In this document: positions 34,594 through 46,619 of the stretch, piece after piece
How the letters are laid out: each line of letters opens with the position of its first letter
How positions within the stretch are numbered: the stretch's first letter is position 1
NCBI GenBank assembly: GCA_003952965.2
Contig: CM025856.1
Coordinates: 24,623,614 to 24,687,613, forward strand
Direction: 5' to 3'
From: Morella rubra
Lineage: Eukaryota; Streptophyta; Magnoliopsida; Fagales; Myricaceae
Length of the DNA: 64,000 bases
Made by a program: the position numbers and the translations under genes
Notes under the pieces: model-generated
What the model was told of the DNA's origin: nothing
Databases searched by the model: none
Seen by the model: only the letters and a program-made list of their open reading frames with translations

Positions 34594-35477
34594 CTGAGAA
34601 AACAAAAAGTTTTGAAAAAAAAATCTATTAAATACCCATACTCTAATAAAAGATGCTAAAAAGTCCATACATATTACATACCAAGTCAATAATACTAAAG
34701 AGATCAGATGAATATTTATGAGTGCCTTCAGGCCTTTCTTAGTGAATCTCACATTGCTAAGGGTGTGAATAGATGAATATTTACGCGTGCCTAAGCTATC
34801 CTAAGAACTTGAAAGCTCACTAATGGACCTCATCCCTCTTCTCTCTTTCTAATAAATATATAGCCAAAAAAGAAAAAATTATAAACTCTCCACTCTTTTT
34901 TCATGTATTAGAATTTGGTTTTAACATGCTCACAAGAAATGCAAGGAAAACTAAATTCATACATTGGCTAACAAAGAACAGCAAGCTCTAGCAACAATCT
35001 TATTTCTTTGTTCACCACTGTCATCAATACATCGAAGAGCCGCAACTTTAATTTATAAACAAACTAACAACTCACAAATTACTTACAGGCTACAGGCTAC
35101 AGCAAACAAACAACTAACAAGTAACAACCAAATCCTCCAATCATTCAAGCCCATCCTCCTCAGTTTCACAACCTAGGTCCTAATATACATTCTAAAATTT
35201 TAAATTAACTAATGAACTACTAAATAAGTGAAAAATTAGTGAATTTACCTCAATGGCAGTGCACTAATCAGTAACCACACGGCATAACCTTTGTAATAAC
35301 CTGCAAAGAAATTTTTTTCGTATTAACATATAATCAAATGAAGAAATGGTTATTGAACAACTGATAAATTATAATGAATAATGATACGAAAATGAAATTG
35401 AAAAAAAAAAAAGAAGCAATGAATCTGTGAATGTTATTGTGATATAGTGAGAGTGAGTGAGTTTGTGAGTGTGATCC

Positions 35478-35510
<33 letters not shown>

Positions 35511-35937
35511 GATGAGTGATTCGGCTGAAAATGAGAGGGCCAAGGCCCATGGCCTTCAAACTCAAAGGTGAGTGGAGACGGCGGGACCCGAGAGAGAGAG
35601 TTGAGTGAGACTGTGAGAGAGAGCTTGAGAGTCAGAGAGACAAAGAGAGAGCGCTTGAGAGTTAAGATCTGTCAGCTGTGAGAGGGGAAGGGAGGTCGGA
35701 GGGCTGGGAGAGGAGGAGAAACGGGAGACGGAGGTCGGAGAGAGGCAGATCTGAGAGGAGAGGGGCATGACAGAGGCGACTGGCGAGAAATGGGCGGGGT
35801 TATCGGGGGGGACCGTGGGTTTTGAAAAACCTAGACCAAAACGTGAACGCACAGCTTTGGTCTAGAGCAAAACGCACGTTTTGGTGCGTTTTGGCCAAGT
35901 TCAAAGCTGTACGATTTGTATTTTTTTTAAAAAAAAC
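34594..35937. other. hAT 5' non-coding part with GA-rich tracts
   Basis: Between the transposase start and the right subterminal repeats. It contains a (GA)n microsatellite at 35480-35508 and further GA-rich sequence at 35588-35770. No gene is supported. Frames here are low-complexity translations of the GA tracts. Confidence 0.6.
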
Positions 35938-36687
35938 CGGTACCGGCATTCCACTCCGTACCGGCGGAAGTATCGGTACCGGTATTTCCTAAATACCTAT
36001 ACCGGTTTCGACCTGTATACGGTGGCTGAAGCTCGGAACCGGTGCCGGTACTAGAATTCTGGATACCGGCAGATAAAAATTCCACCCCTAATTGCAACAC
36101 CAGTTGGAATTGTATTTCTAAACATCGCCTGCAATTTCCACTTGCTTGAATTCAGGGTGAAAATGAAATTTATAGAAATAAATTTTTATTCTAAGCAAAA
36201 TTTAGCAATAAATTAAGTAAAACTTTTTAATCTTTCCTTCCGGTCCCACCAATCAAATTCACCCGATTATATCATAGAATTTGTTTTTTGCTCTGGTTTC
36301 CTAAAAAGCAAAACAGAAAAGAAAGTAGCCGTTTATTTTTTTTAGCCGTTGTACAACGGCTAAAAAAAATAAAAAATCCCAACCATTTGAATGTATGTGC
36401 TGGCCACTCATTCTTTCTTTCGAACGCAACAGCTAGGGCTTAGGGAAAAAGAAAAACAGAACAGCTACCGGTTTGGAGAGAGAGAGAGGGAGGCGTGGGA
36501 GAGAGAAAATGGGGGAGCACCGAAGGGGAAGATTGGGCGCTCGAGACTTCTTTTGGGAATTATTTAGCAAAAAAGAGTATTTCCTTCTTCCTCTGAACTT
36601 ATGATTTTGGTTAGTTTCCCCTGTTTTTCCGGGTAGATTTGGTGAGGCATCTAACACAAGACGATTGTGAATCAAATAGAAAAGCGA

Positions 36688-37153
36688 ATGGAGGAAGAGC
36701 ATCAGAAGCTTCTTGAAGTCTTAAAGCTGTATGCCCGTGGTCAGCGTCAAATTGAAGGTAAGCCCCGCATTTGATCATTAGTTCCAAGTAATTTCAGATA
36801 TGTTGTCTGCCAAGTCAAAGTGAAGTCACTCTTATCCCATCATGAAGCACAGACTCAACAATTTCTTCTTTCTACTTGTCATAGGAGTGCTTGGAGAAGC
36901 AGCAGCGATGGGAGGCGATTCCCTTCGTTGTATGTGGGTAATGGTGGTCCTTCGTGTTGGCGTGTATACCTTCGTCTTCATCTTCATCCTCTTCACCCAA
37001 TACTGCTTCTGCGAGGCTTTACATCAGCGGTTAGCTTTCACATTTCATTCAAATCCTAGCCATGGTTGTGCGTTCAGCACTATTTCGCTCTCTCCCTTTC
37101 ATGCTTTTGTGATTTATGGTGAATTGGCATTGCTTCGAGTTACAAATGATTGA
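36688..37153 (+). CDS. Hypothetical two-exon small membrane protein (copy 2)
   Basis: Exon 1 is 36688-36757 (ATG GAG GAA GAG..., giving MEEEHQKLLEVLKLYARGQR and then QIE), with donor GAAG|GTAAGC. Exon 2 is 36885-37153 after ATAG. The joined length is 339 nt (112 aa) with one stop. The middle of exon 2 is strongly hydrophobic and would be a membrane segment. A GA-rich 5'-UTR-like tract lies upstream at 36476-36508. Supporting points are a multiple-of-three length, a consensus donor and preservation of the frame in copy 1 except for the ATG. Against it: no recognised homologue, and the exon may belong to a larger truncated gene. Function unknown. Confidence 0.33.
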
Positions 37154-37449
37154 TTTCTGAAAGATTAAACCAGAGAAAGTGCTTTGCATTCTGATCATGG
37201 ATCGTTTTTCCGGTCTTGGTTTTAAAATCAATAGCTTGGCCAATTAGATTATACAAAGTTGTAATGTGGGGCATATTTTTCTTATATCCATTTCATTAGA
37301 TTCCCAAGTTTGTTTTAATCTTTCGTACTCCTATTTCAACAACATTTTGATTGTCCACATTCTTAGTTTAGTCGGAATTTTTAATATATTTTGCCTCCAA
37401 TGTAATTAAATTTAATCTTTGGTTTTTTCATTATACCGATTAGATTAAA

Positions 37450-37940
37450 TTGATTTATTTGGTATTGTTCATTTTGGAGTTGTAATATGTTATCATCCTT
37501 TTCTATGTCACAGCTAGCTATATTTTTGACATCCTCATATATATTTTACAATAATGTTGTTTATTATTTTTTGGTGGCGTACTATTGATACCATATGGCT
37601 GAGAAGGAATACCTATATAGTACTGCAACTGATGTCATTTCTTACTCTTGTTAACAAGGATTGTCACGCCCCAAACCTCAATTAGAGAGTGACTTTCTAA
37701 ACATAAAACAAGTGGCTTTTGGATTTAAAAATTAATTAAATAATCTTTCTAAACATAAAACATAACTAAATAATCTTTGATAAAATAGTTCAAGTAAATC
37801 TCTCAAAATAACTTAATAAAAACACTTTATTCAAAACTCTTTAAAACTAGAAATATCAAATTTGAACATTTACTCTTAGACCATAACTTGAAATGAAAAA
37901 TCCAGTTTAGACCCAAATAACACTTAGAGGGTGGGAGAAT
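37450..37940. other. Spacer and LTR-like fragment start
   Basis: 37450-37665 has no signal. From 37666 (tgtcacgccccaaacctcaa) the sequence looks like the start of a plant LTR, with A/T-rich sequence to 37940, where a LINE fragment interrupts. No partner LTR is visible. Confidence 0.4.
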
Positions 37941-38930
37941 AATTTTTTTTTTAAAGCTAATAAAATCCTGGAAATCTAAAAAATGACCCCTCAACATGGC
38001 ATTAGCCCTAAATCCGCCCTGTAATCGCTCCAACAACATAGCTGTATCCTCAAAAAATCTACTATTACGCTTCCTCCAAAGACATCACCAAATGAAAGAA
38101 GGAATCATCTTCTAAATTGCCTTAGCTAAGGGATTCGTGAACTTCATTCCCCAACATAACAACACATTGACCACCCTTTCTGGCATAACTCAATGATGAT
38201 TCGTAATACCAAATACATGCATTGCCCTTGCATAAATAACACCAGTCAATGACACAAACTCCCCTCTTCTTGAGATTATCAATAGTCAAATTCCTACCAT
38301 GCGTAGCCTCCCACACAAAAATAAACTCACGCAGGTACTTTGGTCTTCCATACCCCACGTCAAGGGAAGAACTCTAAATTACCACCAGAAAGAAAGCCAT
38401 AAAAGGATTTGACAGAAAAAACTCCATCCTTGGAACCCATCCAAATAAACTTGTCTTCATTATCTCTTCGAACCACCTTTTCATAAAGAGTAGAGAAAAA
38501 GACTGAAAACTCCGTCATTTCCAAATGAAGGAATTATAATCAACCGACATACAATCCGCCACCACCCCATCCTTACATCAGGAGGCGAACACTAAAGGGA
38601 ATGAGCAACTCAGAGGTTGATCACCACACCGACAATTACGCCAAAAAGAACTCTTTGCCCATTACCCACAAACCGAATGCGCTCTCTAAAAGAATCTCAC
38701 CTTTTGCTGATATGCTTCCAAAGGCTCACCCCAAATGAACCTCAAGAGGGAAAAGTGATCCAATCTCCCACCATGGTTCCAAACTTCTCCACAATAATAA
38801 TCCTCCACAAACTATAACAAAGGGCCATAACCACTTGCCTAACAATGCTTTGTTAAATAAAGTCAATCTCCTAATCCGCTAACCCCCAGAATGAATAGAA
38901 GAACAAAGCTTCTCCCAAATCTATTATCCC
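37941..38930 (-). mobile_element. Second LINE 3' fragment
   Basis: Minus-strand pieces match the zf-RVT region seen at 23450-24082: EFIFVWEATHGRNLTIDNLK, then RGVCVIDWCYLCKGN, with frameshifts and deletions. A t-run at 37942-37951 marks the A-tail. The upstream part continues to about 38930. More decayed than the first LINE, and no target duplication was confirmed. Confidence 0.75.
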
Positions 38931-39352
38931 TTTGGGCCAGTTATTCATTACACAATCTTCTCTCCCTTTTTGTCATGAGTGGTCAAAGGGCAATTATGAG
39001 CTTAACTCAACTCACATACTTAGAGAAAAATGATTATTTATTTCATACCATAAGTATCATGCAAGTTTTAGAATAGGTCAAATGTTTATGAAAGACCAGA
39101 CACAATCAAAGAGGCTTAAGACCTTAAATTTGTGAGCAATGTCAACGCGATAGAAATGAAACCACTAGTGAAAAGGAAAACGTACCCTAGGAATTGGAAG
39201 TCAAACCCAATAGACTAAGACTTGAAAATGCAACTTTGTTGCTTGTTTTTCTCTCCATTAATTATTTTTCTCTCCTCTTTCTCTCCCTCCCTTAATAGAA
39301 TTTCTCTTTTTTTTTCTTCTTCCTTTTAGGGTGGTGGACCAACTCCTTTTTG
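38931..39352. other. Repeat remnant between LINE and viral cluster
   Basis: Probably the continuation of the LTR-like fragment that starts at 37666. CT-rich at 39240-39320. No gene. Confidence 0.35.
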
Positions 39353-39378
39353 AGTGTGTGTGTGTGTGTGTGTGTGTA
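39353..39378. repeat. (TG)n microsatellite at viral cluster border
   Basis: A perfect TG dinucleotide run. On its right side viral leader sequence begins at once. It sits where the viral primer site would be expected in other copies. Confidence 0.85.
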
Positions 39379-39616
39379 TAGCTAGATGGGTGACCAAGTG
39401 GCTTGCTTACTTTGAAGGGGCGGAAGTGGTGATTAGAGAGAGAGTGGTGAAGGCGAGCCATAAACTTAAAGAAAGTGAAGAGAAGAGCTAGCGGAAGCAG
39501 AGAAGAAAAGTAAAAAATATGTAGAATAAATTTAAAACCCCCTGACGAAGGGCAAGCTTCATTAAATCAGCAATCAGCAATGAAAGCACTGTCAAACTGG
39601 TATCCACTTTTAAATG

Positions 39617-40012
39617 GTTTTAAAATAAATTAACTTAGAAATTAATGACTAAACCGGCCATATAGGCGGTAATGCATGAGGGCAATAACTTAGAACCGTC
39701 CAATCTGACGGTATGCATGTATGCATGAAACAGAAACTTAAAACCGTCCAATTTGGTGGTATGTATGCTTGCAGATAATAAAGAAGTTTAAAGACAGAGA
39801 TACATGACTGAAAATTTAAAATAAATTAACTTCAAAATTAATGACTAAACCGGCCATATAGGCGGTAATGTATGAGGGAAATAACTTAGAACCGTCCAAT
39901 CTGACGGTATGCATGTATGCATGAAGCAAAAACTTAAAACTGTTCAATCTGGTGGTACGTATGCTTGCAGATAATAAAGAAGTTTAAAGACAAAGATAAA
40001 TGACTGAAAACC
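39617..40012 (-). repeat. Tandem duplication of viral leader, about 197 bp
   Basis: 39617-39810 and 39814-40010 match closely. Shared strings are accggccatataggcggtaatg, accgtccaatctgacggtat, gtatgcatgaa and gataataaagaagtttaaag. Confidence 0.9.
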
Positions 40013-40422
40013 TCAGTTTACTTCATAACAGATTAACGTAGAACTTACAAGACTGAATAACAAGAACTATCAAATTAGAAGACATGATTGCTAGACTTAG
40101 ATAGACTTGAGATAGAAATACTGGGTTGAGAGAGAAGGAGAGTAGAATCGAAATGGAGTTCGAGTTTTGAGTACAAATGACTTGAACTTCTATTTTTAGG
40201 GATAGAAGAGTGACTGTAGAATCACGCAGATACTGTGCAATCACAAGTGTTGTTACTGTTGATGAACAGTGACTTGTCTGCTGCTTTTCCTATTTACTTT
40301 TATTGTTCATGAATAGTATTTTGACTTTTTACTGTTCATGAATAGTGACTGGTCAGATAACTTTTGACAGAATTTGTCTTTACTTGTCGGTGAAAGTTTT
40401 GGCGCTACCTGAGAGCGTAAAA

Positions 40423-42362
40423 AATATTCGCTGAGATCATAAGGGTCCTGATTTTCTTGGAATAGAGGGTCCAAATAGTCAAGTTTAACTTGACTGATAG
40501 AGGACGAGTGTGATGAGGCGGGAGAGTGCTCATTTTCTTATCCACTGATTTAGTTGACTTGAAGCTGGAACTGCTGGCAAAACTCCTGCATATCTTCTTT
40601 AGTTTTTAGTTGGGCCAAGGTGGATGCTACAGCCGTCTGGAGACTGGCTTTATCGGCCATGAATTGAGAAATTTCCTGATGAGGAGAAATTCCTTTCTAA
40701 CTTGGAGTATGGTGCGATCAAATTGAAATTTGTCCATCATTTGACATAAAATCTGCAGATGCATATGTTGTTACTTATTTGGTATTCTCATTTGAGAATC
40801 CAAGGGATCTTGTATTTACTTGAGAACAGAGAAATTATGGGGAATTGACTTTGATGGAAGTTTTCTGTGTGATAACGGATGGAAAAGACATTCATGGTTT
40901 CTTGGAGAGGATAAGGGAAAATGTCGGGAATAGAACCGAACATTTGCCACCAGTGATGAAACCACGAAAGGAATTGACTTGAAAATTTACTATCAAAGTT
41001 GAGGAACCAAGAATGCGTGGAAGTAGCATTTTGGTAAAAGATGACTTTGGTCCATGCTTCAATGTAATCTGGATGAAGTTGTGTGTATGGATGGACCGGG
41101 AGTTCCTCTTCAGAGAGGGGTGATGGGATAGAACGAATACGACTGCCAGGTATTTGACGACCAAGGAATGAGGATCAATTTTCAAGAACCAACCAAGATG
41201 ACTTATAAAAACTTGACATGACTTGGAACTTTGGAGGCTTGGATGATGGAGAACAATTTCCGCTTGAGTATTCAAATTGAAATTTGCATTTGACATAAAA
41301 TTTGCAGATGCATATGTTGTTACTTATTTGGCATTTGAGAATCCAAGGGATCTTGTATTTACTTGAGAACAGGAAATTATGGGGAATGACTTTGATGGAA
41401 GTTTTCTGTGTGATAACGGATGGAAAAGACATTCATGGTTTCTTGGAGAGGATAAGGGAAAATGTCGGGAATAGAACCGAACATTTGCCACCAGTGATGA
41501 AACCACGAAAGGAATTGACTTGAAAATTTACTATCAAAGTTGAGGAACCAAGAATGCGTGGAAGTAGCACTTTGGTAAAAATGAATTTTGTCCATGCTTC
41601 AATGTAATCATAATAATTGAAGTATGGATGACCAGGGAGTTCTTGCAGTTAGAGGGGTGTGATCCCTATTCTTATGGAAAACGACTTTCTTATGGATCAA
41701 AACGATCAAGAATGAGATCAATTTTCACAGAACCAGTGTTGACTAGGATGACTTTATAAAAATTGATTGACTTGGATGGATGATCTGGAACAAAATGCCA
41801 CTTGGGAGGTAAGTAGGCTTGGAGTAGATCATCAATTTTGATTCTTTCCAGCATGACTTTGTCCTGCTGGCTAGCATTATCTCATTGTTGGTCGAGCAAG
41901 TAATTGTGGCATGGCTCGATATGGAATACTTGACTGATGTAGGGTTTACATACAAATACAAAAGTATTCTTGGGAATGAAGGACTTTACTTTGTAGTCTT
42001 AACGAAGACTGGGCCGGAGACAATGCCTCAATTACTTTATAAGGATGACTTGTTGCAGTTAAGGCAAACTAATTAGGTTTACTTGGAGAGGCTAAGGCTG
42101 ACGCAAAGGGTGGTTGATTTGTGTGATTTGCTAAAGACAAGGATGACTGGGGTCGGACAGACGAAGGTCGGATTCTAGTCGTGGTGGTTGGTTTAGGGAT
42201 GTCACCTAAAAGCTGAAACCGGTTAACATTGTTGGCTAGTTGACTTGGTGAAGAATCATAGATTACTACATGACCTGCTTGGAGGACAATATGTCCGGAA
42301 GATAACTTTGCTGTTGGTGGTGTTGACTTAGCATGTTCTTTTCCTTTAGTTTTATGTGCCAT
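40423..42362 (-). pseudogene. Pararetrovirus ORF2 (block A), rearranged
   Basis: The start codon overlaps the end of RNase H, as in the other copies. The open piece at 42443-42069 is Ser/Pro/Thr-rich. The central and C-terminal parts are present twice because of a 549-bp tandem duplication (segments starting near 40712 and 41273). Many stops. ORF2 of florendovirus-like viruses has no assigned function; I infer none. Confidence 0.75.
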
Positions 42363-42579
42363 GAGAATCCTGCAAGAATTCACGAGTAAGAAAATCAGGG
42401 ATGCTGTTTTGACTGCCTTTGATGTACTCAATATCAAAGTCAAAAATACTTAAAATTGCTTGCCAACGAGCAAAAATCTGTTTTGATGCAATATTTTGAA
42501 CATCCTTTTCTAAAACAAATTTTGCACTTTTGCAATCAACTCTAACTAAAAACTTTTGATTTAACAAATCAGCTTGCAA
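42352..42579 (-). pseudogene. Pararetrovirus RNase H, C-terminal end (block A)
   Basis: A 75-codon open stretch matching the end of the RNase H region in blocks B and F. It is cut at about 42580, where the orientation switches to plus and a protease-end sequence begins. Only the distal part is present. Confidence 0.82.
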
Positions 42580-42849
42580 TCAACTCCTTTCATTGTTGTA
42601 TCCTTTCACCACAAGTAGTGAAGGTCTTACAATTAATATCTTTGGTCAAGATGTTCCTTTTGAGTTTGTAAGTCCTCGCTGGCCTAGAGAACTTACCATC
42701 TTAGAGGAAGCATCCATTAGTAAAACTTAGCATCTTGATTATCTTAAAGAAGAAATCAAGTTCGAACAACAAGTATGTTCTGACTTACCCAATGCTTTCT
42801 AGCATCGAAAGCAACACATTATCAAGTTACCTTATGTTCTAGAATTTAG

Positions 42850-44160
42850 TGAGAAAAACATTCCCACTAAAGCTCGCCCGATTCAAATGAATCCAGAGAT
42901 GATGGAATTCTGCAAAAACGAAATCCAAGATATCTAAAGTAAATGAATCATTCGTCATAGTAAATCCCCTTGGTCCTGTTCTGCTTCTATGTTTATAAAA
43001 ATGCTAAAATAGAAAAAGGAACTCCCAGATTAGTCATCAACTACAAGCATCTGAACAAAGTCCTTCAATGGATTAGGTATCCTATCCCCGACAAACGAGA
43101 TCTCATAGGTCGCCTTTCAGAAGCCACTATGTTTAGTAAATTCGACATGAAAAGTGGATTTTGGCAAATCCAAGTTCATGAGTCAGACAAGTACAAAACT
43201 GCATTCACCACTCCTTTTGGACATTACGAGTGGAATGTGATGTCATTTGGTTTGAAAAATGCTCCAAGTGAATTCCAAAATATCATGAATGATATTTTCA
43301 ATCCTTATAGTCACTTTATTATTGTCTACATAGATGATGTTCTTGTTTTTTCTAGATTCATAGAAGAACACTGGAAATATCTCAATAAGTTTCTCCACAT
43401 AGTTAAGTCAAACGGCTTAGTGGTCTCAGCCCCTAAGATTAAGTTATTCTAAACCGAAGTAAGATTTTTAGGTTTTAACATTTATCAAGGTCAAATTCAA
43501 CTAATTGATCGTGCAATTTGTTGACAAGTCCCTAATGTCATCCTTGATAAAACCCAGCTTCAAAGGTTCTTAGGTTCCTTGAATTATATTGCTGAATTTT
43601 ATCAAAATCTCAAACATCAATGTAAACCTCTTTTTGATTGTCTTCAAAAGAATCCTCCTCCATTGACCAAAGAAAATACTTCTATCGTCCAACTCATCAT
43701 GTCACATGTTAAGACACTCCCTTGTCTTGGCATTCCTTCCTCAGATTCTTTCAAAATAGTTGAAATAGATGCCTTCGAAATTGGTTATGGTGTCATTCTC
43801 AAACAAAAAGTCATGCTTGATTCTCCTAAACAAATTGTCCATTTTTACTCCAATAATTGGAATCTAGGTCAGTAGAATTATAGTACTATCAAAAAAGAGA
43901 TTTTTTCTATAGTACTATGCATTAGTAAATTTCAAGCTTATTTGTTAAATCAAAAATTTTTTATTAGAGTTGATTGCAAAAGTGCAAAATTTGTTTTAGA
44001 AAAAGATGTTCAAAATATTGCATCAAAACAGATTTTTGCTCGTTGGCAAGCAATTTTAAGTATTTTTGACTTTGATATTAGAGTACATCAAAGGCAATCA
44101 AAACAGCATCCCTGATTTTCTTACCCGTGAATTCTTGCAGGATTCTCATGGCACCTAAAA
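42850..44160 (+). pseudogene. Pararetrovirus reverse transcriptase-RNase H (block B)
   Basis: The RT core is open over 42970-43452 and shows the caulimovirid pattern, with the catalytic YIDD at 43327-43338. A stop at about 43450 and another frame change separate the RT thumb and connection. The RNase H part is open at 43579-43875, then broken by a stop (43875) before its distal part (to about 44160). Upstream, stops at about 42940 and 42967 cut it from the protease. Gene order and motifs place it in Caulimoviridae rather than Ty3 elements, because a movement-protein gene occurs in a sister block. Confidence 0.9.
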
Positions 44161-45602
44161 CTAAAGGAAAAGAACCTGCTAAGTCAACACCACCAACAGC
44201 AAAGTTATCTTCCGGACATATTGTCCTCCAAGCAGGTCATGTAGTAACTATGATTCTTCACCAAGTCAACTAGCCAACAATGTTAACCGGTTTCAGCTTT
44301 TAGGTGACATCCCTAAACCAACCACCACGACTAGAGTCCGACCTTCATCTGTCCGACCCCAGTCATCCTTGTCTTTAGCTGTCAAAAGGTCAACCACCCT
44401 TTGCGTCAGCCTTAGCCTCTCCAAGTAAACCCAATTATTCTGCCTTACTGCAACAAGTCATCCTTATGAAGTAATTGAGGCATTGTCTCCGGCCCAGTCT
44501 CCATTAAGACTACAAAATACGGCCCAGTCTCGGATAAAAGACTACAAAGTAAAGTCTCTTTCATTCCCAAGAATACTTCTGTATTTGTATGTAAACCCTA
44601 CATCAGTCAAGTATTCCATATCGAGCCATGCCACAATTACTTGCTCGACCAACAATGAGATAATGCTAGCCAGCAGGACAAAGTCATGCTGGAAAGAATC
44701 AAAATTGATGATCTACTCCAAGCCTACTTACCTCCCAAGTGGCATTTTGTTCCAGATCATCCATCCAAGTCAATCAATTTTTATAAAGTCATCCTAGTCA
44801 ACACTGGTTCTGTGAAAATTGATCTCATTCTTGATCGTTTTGATCCATTTCAGAAGAAAGTTGTTTTCCACAAGTTATTCATAGTAAAAATCATTTCTTT
44901 CAAAGAATGGGGATCACACCCCTCTGAACTGCGAGAACTCCCTGGTCATCCATCTTCAATTATTATGATTACATTGAAGCATGGACAAAATTCATTTTTA
45001 CCAAAGTGCTACTTCCACGCATTCTTGGTTCCTCAACTTGATAGTAAATTTTCAAGTCAATTCCCTTCGTGGTTTCATCACTGATGGCAAATGTTCGGTT
45101 CTATTCCCGACATTTTCCCTTCTCCTCTCCAAGAAACCATGAATGTCTTTTCCATCCGTTATCACACAGAAAACTTCCATCAAAGTCAATTCCCCATAAT
45201 TTCCTGTTCTCAAGTAAATACAAGATCCCTTGGATTCTCAAATGGGAATACCAAATAAGTAACAACATATGCACCCGCAGATTTTATGTCAAATGGTTGG
45301 ACAAATTTCAATTTTAATCTCAAGTTGGAAAGGAATTTCCTCCTCAAAAGGAAATTTCTCAATTTATGGCCGATAAAGCCAGTCTCCAGAAGGCTGTGGC
45401 ATCCGCCCTGGCCTAAGTAAAAACCAAAGAAGATATGTAGGAGTTCTGCTAGCAGCTCCAGCTTTAAGTCAACCAAATCATTAGACAAGAAGACGAGCAC
45501 TCCCCTACCTCATCACACTCGTCCTTTGCCAGTCAAGTTAAACCTGACTATCTGGACCTCAGGACTCTTATGATCTCAGCGAAGATTTTTGACGCCCTCA
45601 TA
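44148..45602 (+). pseudogene. Pararetrovirus ORF2 (block B)
   Basis: The ATG at 44148 overlaps the last codons of RNase H. The coding line is traceable to the stop at 45600-45602 after an E-D-F end, which recurs in the other copies. Open pieces are at 44483-44797, 44686-45084 and 45069-45317; frameshifts and stops are frequent. Length about 1.45 kb, equal to the block F copy. Function unknown. Confidence 0.82.
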
Positions 45603-45639
45603 TAGCGCCAAAACTTCCGTCGACAAGTAAAGACAAAGT

Positions 45640-45830
45640 CAGGCGAAAGTTACCCGACCAGTTACTATTCATGAACAATAAAAAGTCAAAATACTATTCA
45701 TGAATAGTAAAAGTAAATAGTGAAAGCAGCAGACAAGTCACTGTTCATCAACAGTAACAACACTTGTGATTGCACAGTATCTGCGTGATTCTACAGTCAC
45801 TATTCTGTCCTTAAAAATAGAAGTTCAAGT
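45640..45830 (+). promoter_or_regulatory. Viral promoter zone with palindromic motifs (block B, first)
   Basis: Repeated tattcatgaacagta / actattcatgaatagt strings at 45665-45760, then gtgattctacagtcac and a degenerate TATA (ccttaaaaatag near 45812). This layout recurs upstream of every leader in the cluster. Confidence 0.65.
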
Positions 45831-46069
45831 CATTTGTACTCAAAACTCGAACTCCATTTCGATTCTACTCTCCTTCTCTCTCAACCCAGTATTTCTATCT
45901 CAAGTCTATCTAAGTCTACAACCATGTCTTCTAGCTTGATAGTTCTTGTTAGTTACTCTTGTAAGTTCCAAGTTAATCTTTTATGAAAACAACAGAAGTT
46001 TTCAGTTATATACTATGTCTTTAATCTTCTTTATTATCTACAAGCATGCATAACTTTTTTATTATCTAC

Positions 46070-46619
46070 AAGAATTCACAAGTCAACCGTTGGTGGCAAA
46101 TGTTCGGCTCTATTCCTAACATTTTTCCCTCTCCTCTTCTTGAAGCCATGAAAGTTTACTCCACTTATCACAAAGTTAATTACCATCAAAGTCAATTTTC
46201 CATGATCTCATTGTTTTCAAGTAAATACAAGGGGATCTTGGATTTCACAAATGGGAATACCAAATAAGTAACAACAATTGCACTCGCAGATTTTATTTTA
46301 AATGGTGGGACAAATTCCAGTTTGATCGCATCATTCTCCGAAAGGAGTTTCCTCCTAAACAAGAAATTTCCCAATTCATGGCTGATAAAGCTAGCTTTTA
46401 GACAGTTGTGGCTTCCGCCATGACCCAAGTAAAATCCCCAGATCTGCAAGAGTTCTGCCACCAGTTATAATTTCAAGTGAGCTAAATCAGTAGACAAGAA
46501 CAAGATGAGCATTCTCCAGTCTCATTTCATTCGTCCTCTACAGTCAAGTTAAAGTTAACTATTTGGATCCATTGTTCCAAGATAGTCAAGACCTTTATGA
46601 TCTCGGTGAAGATTTCTGA
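46070..46619 (+). pseudogene. Pararetrovirus ORF2 C-terminal duplicate (block B)
   Basis: Repeats the distal third of ORF2 after a leader fragment. It ends with the E-D-F stop at 46617-46619 and is followed by its own palindromic motifs (46690-46770) and leader. This shows two tandem viral units joined within block B. Confidence 0.8.

Larger units (their letters stand above)
26273..36090 (-). mobile_element. hAT transposon, 9.8 kb with nested retroelement
   Basis: The ends read TAGGGCAGGGTACCGG at the left and, inverted, TAGGGGTGGAATTTTT at the right. An exact 8-bp target duplication, attgcaac, is at 26265-26272 and 36091-36098. The empty site with one attgcaac is at 1513-1520 in copy 1. Both subterminal zones are crowded with GGTACCGG-type motifs (26280-26405 and 35938-36075), as in other hAT elements. 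Without the inserted retroelement the hAT is about 5.0 kb. It encodes a decayed BED-finger transposase on the minus strand. Confidence 0.95.
24754..37449. repeat. Segmental duplication, copy 2 (interrupted by hAT)
   Basis: This corresponds to 1-3221. The homologous parts are 24754-26272 and 36091-37449; the 9.8-kb hAT lies between them. It lacks both MITEs found in copy 1. Confidence 0.93.
39379..42588 (-). mobile_element. Endogenous pararetrovirus block A
   Basis: Minus-oriented leader, promoter zone, ORF2 and the end of RNase H. Order on the minus strand: RNase H (42579-42352), ORF2 (from ATG 42362 to about 40423), promoter and palindromic motifs (40430-40190), leader (to 39462), then the short leader ORF starting at 39461. 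It contains two internal duplications: a leader repeat of about 197 bp (39617-40010) and an ORF2 repeat of about 549 bp (40741 and 41290 copies). Stops and frameshifts are frequent. Confidence 0.85.
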
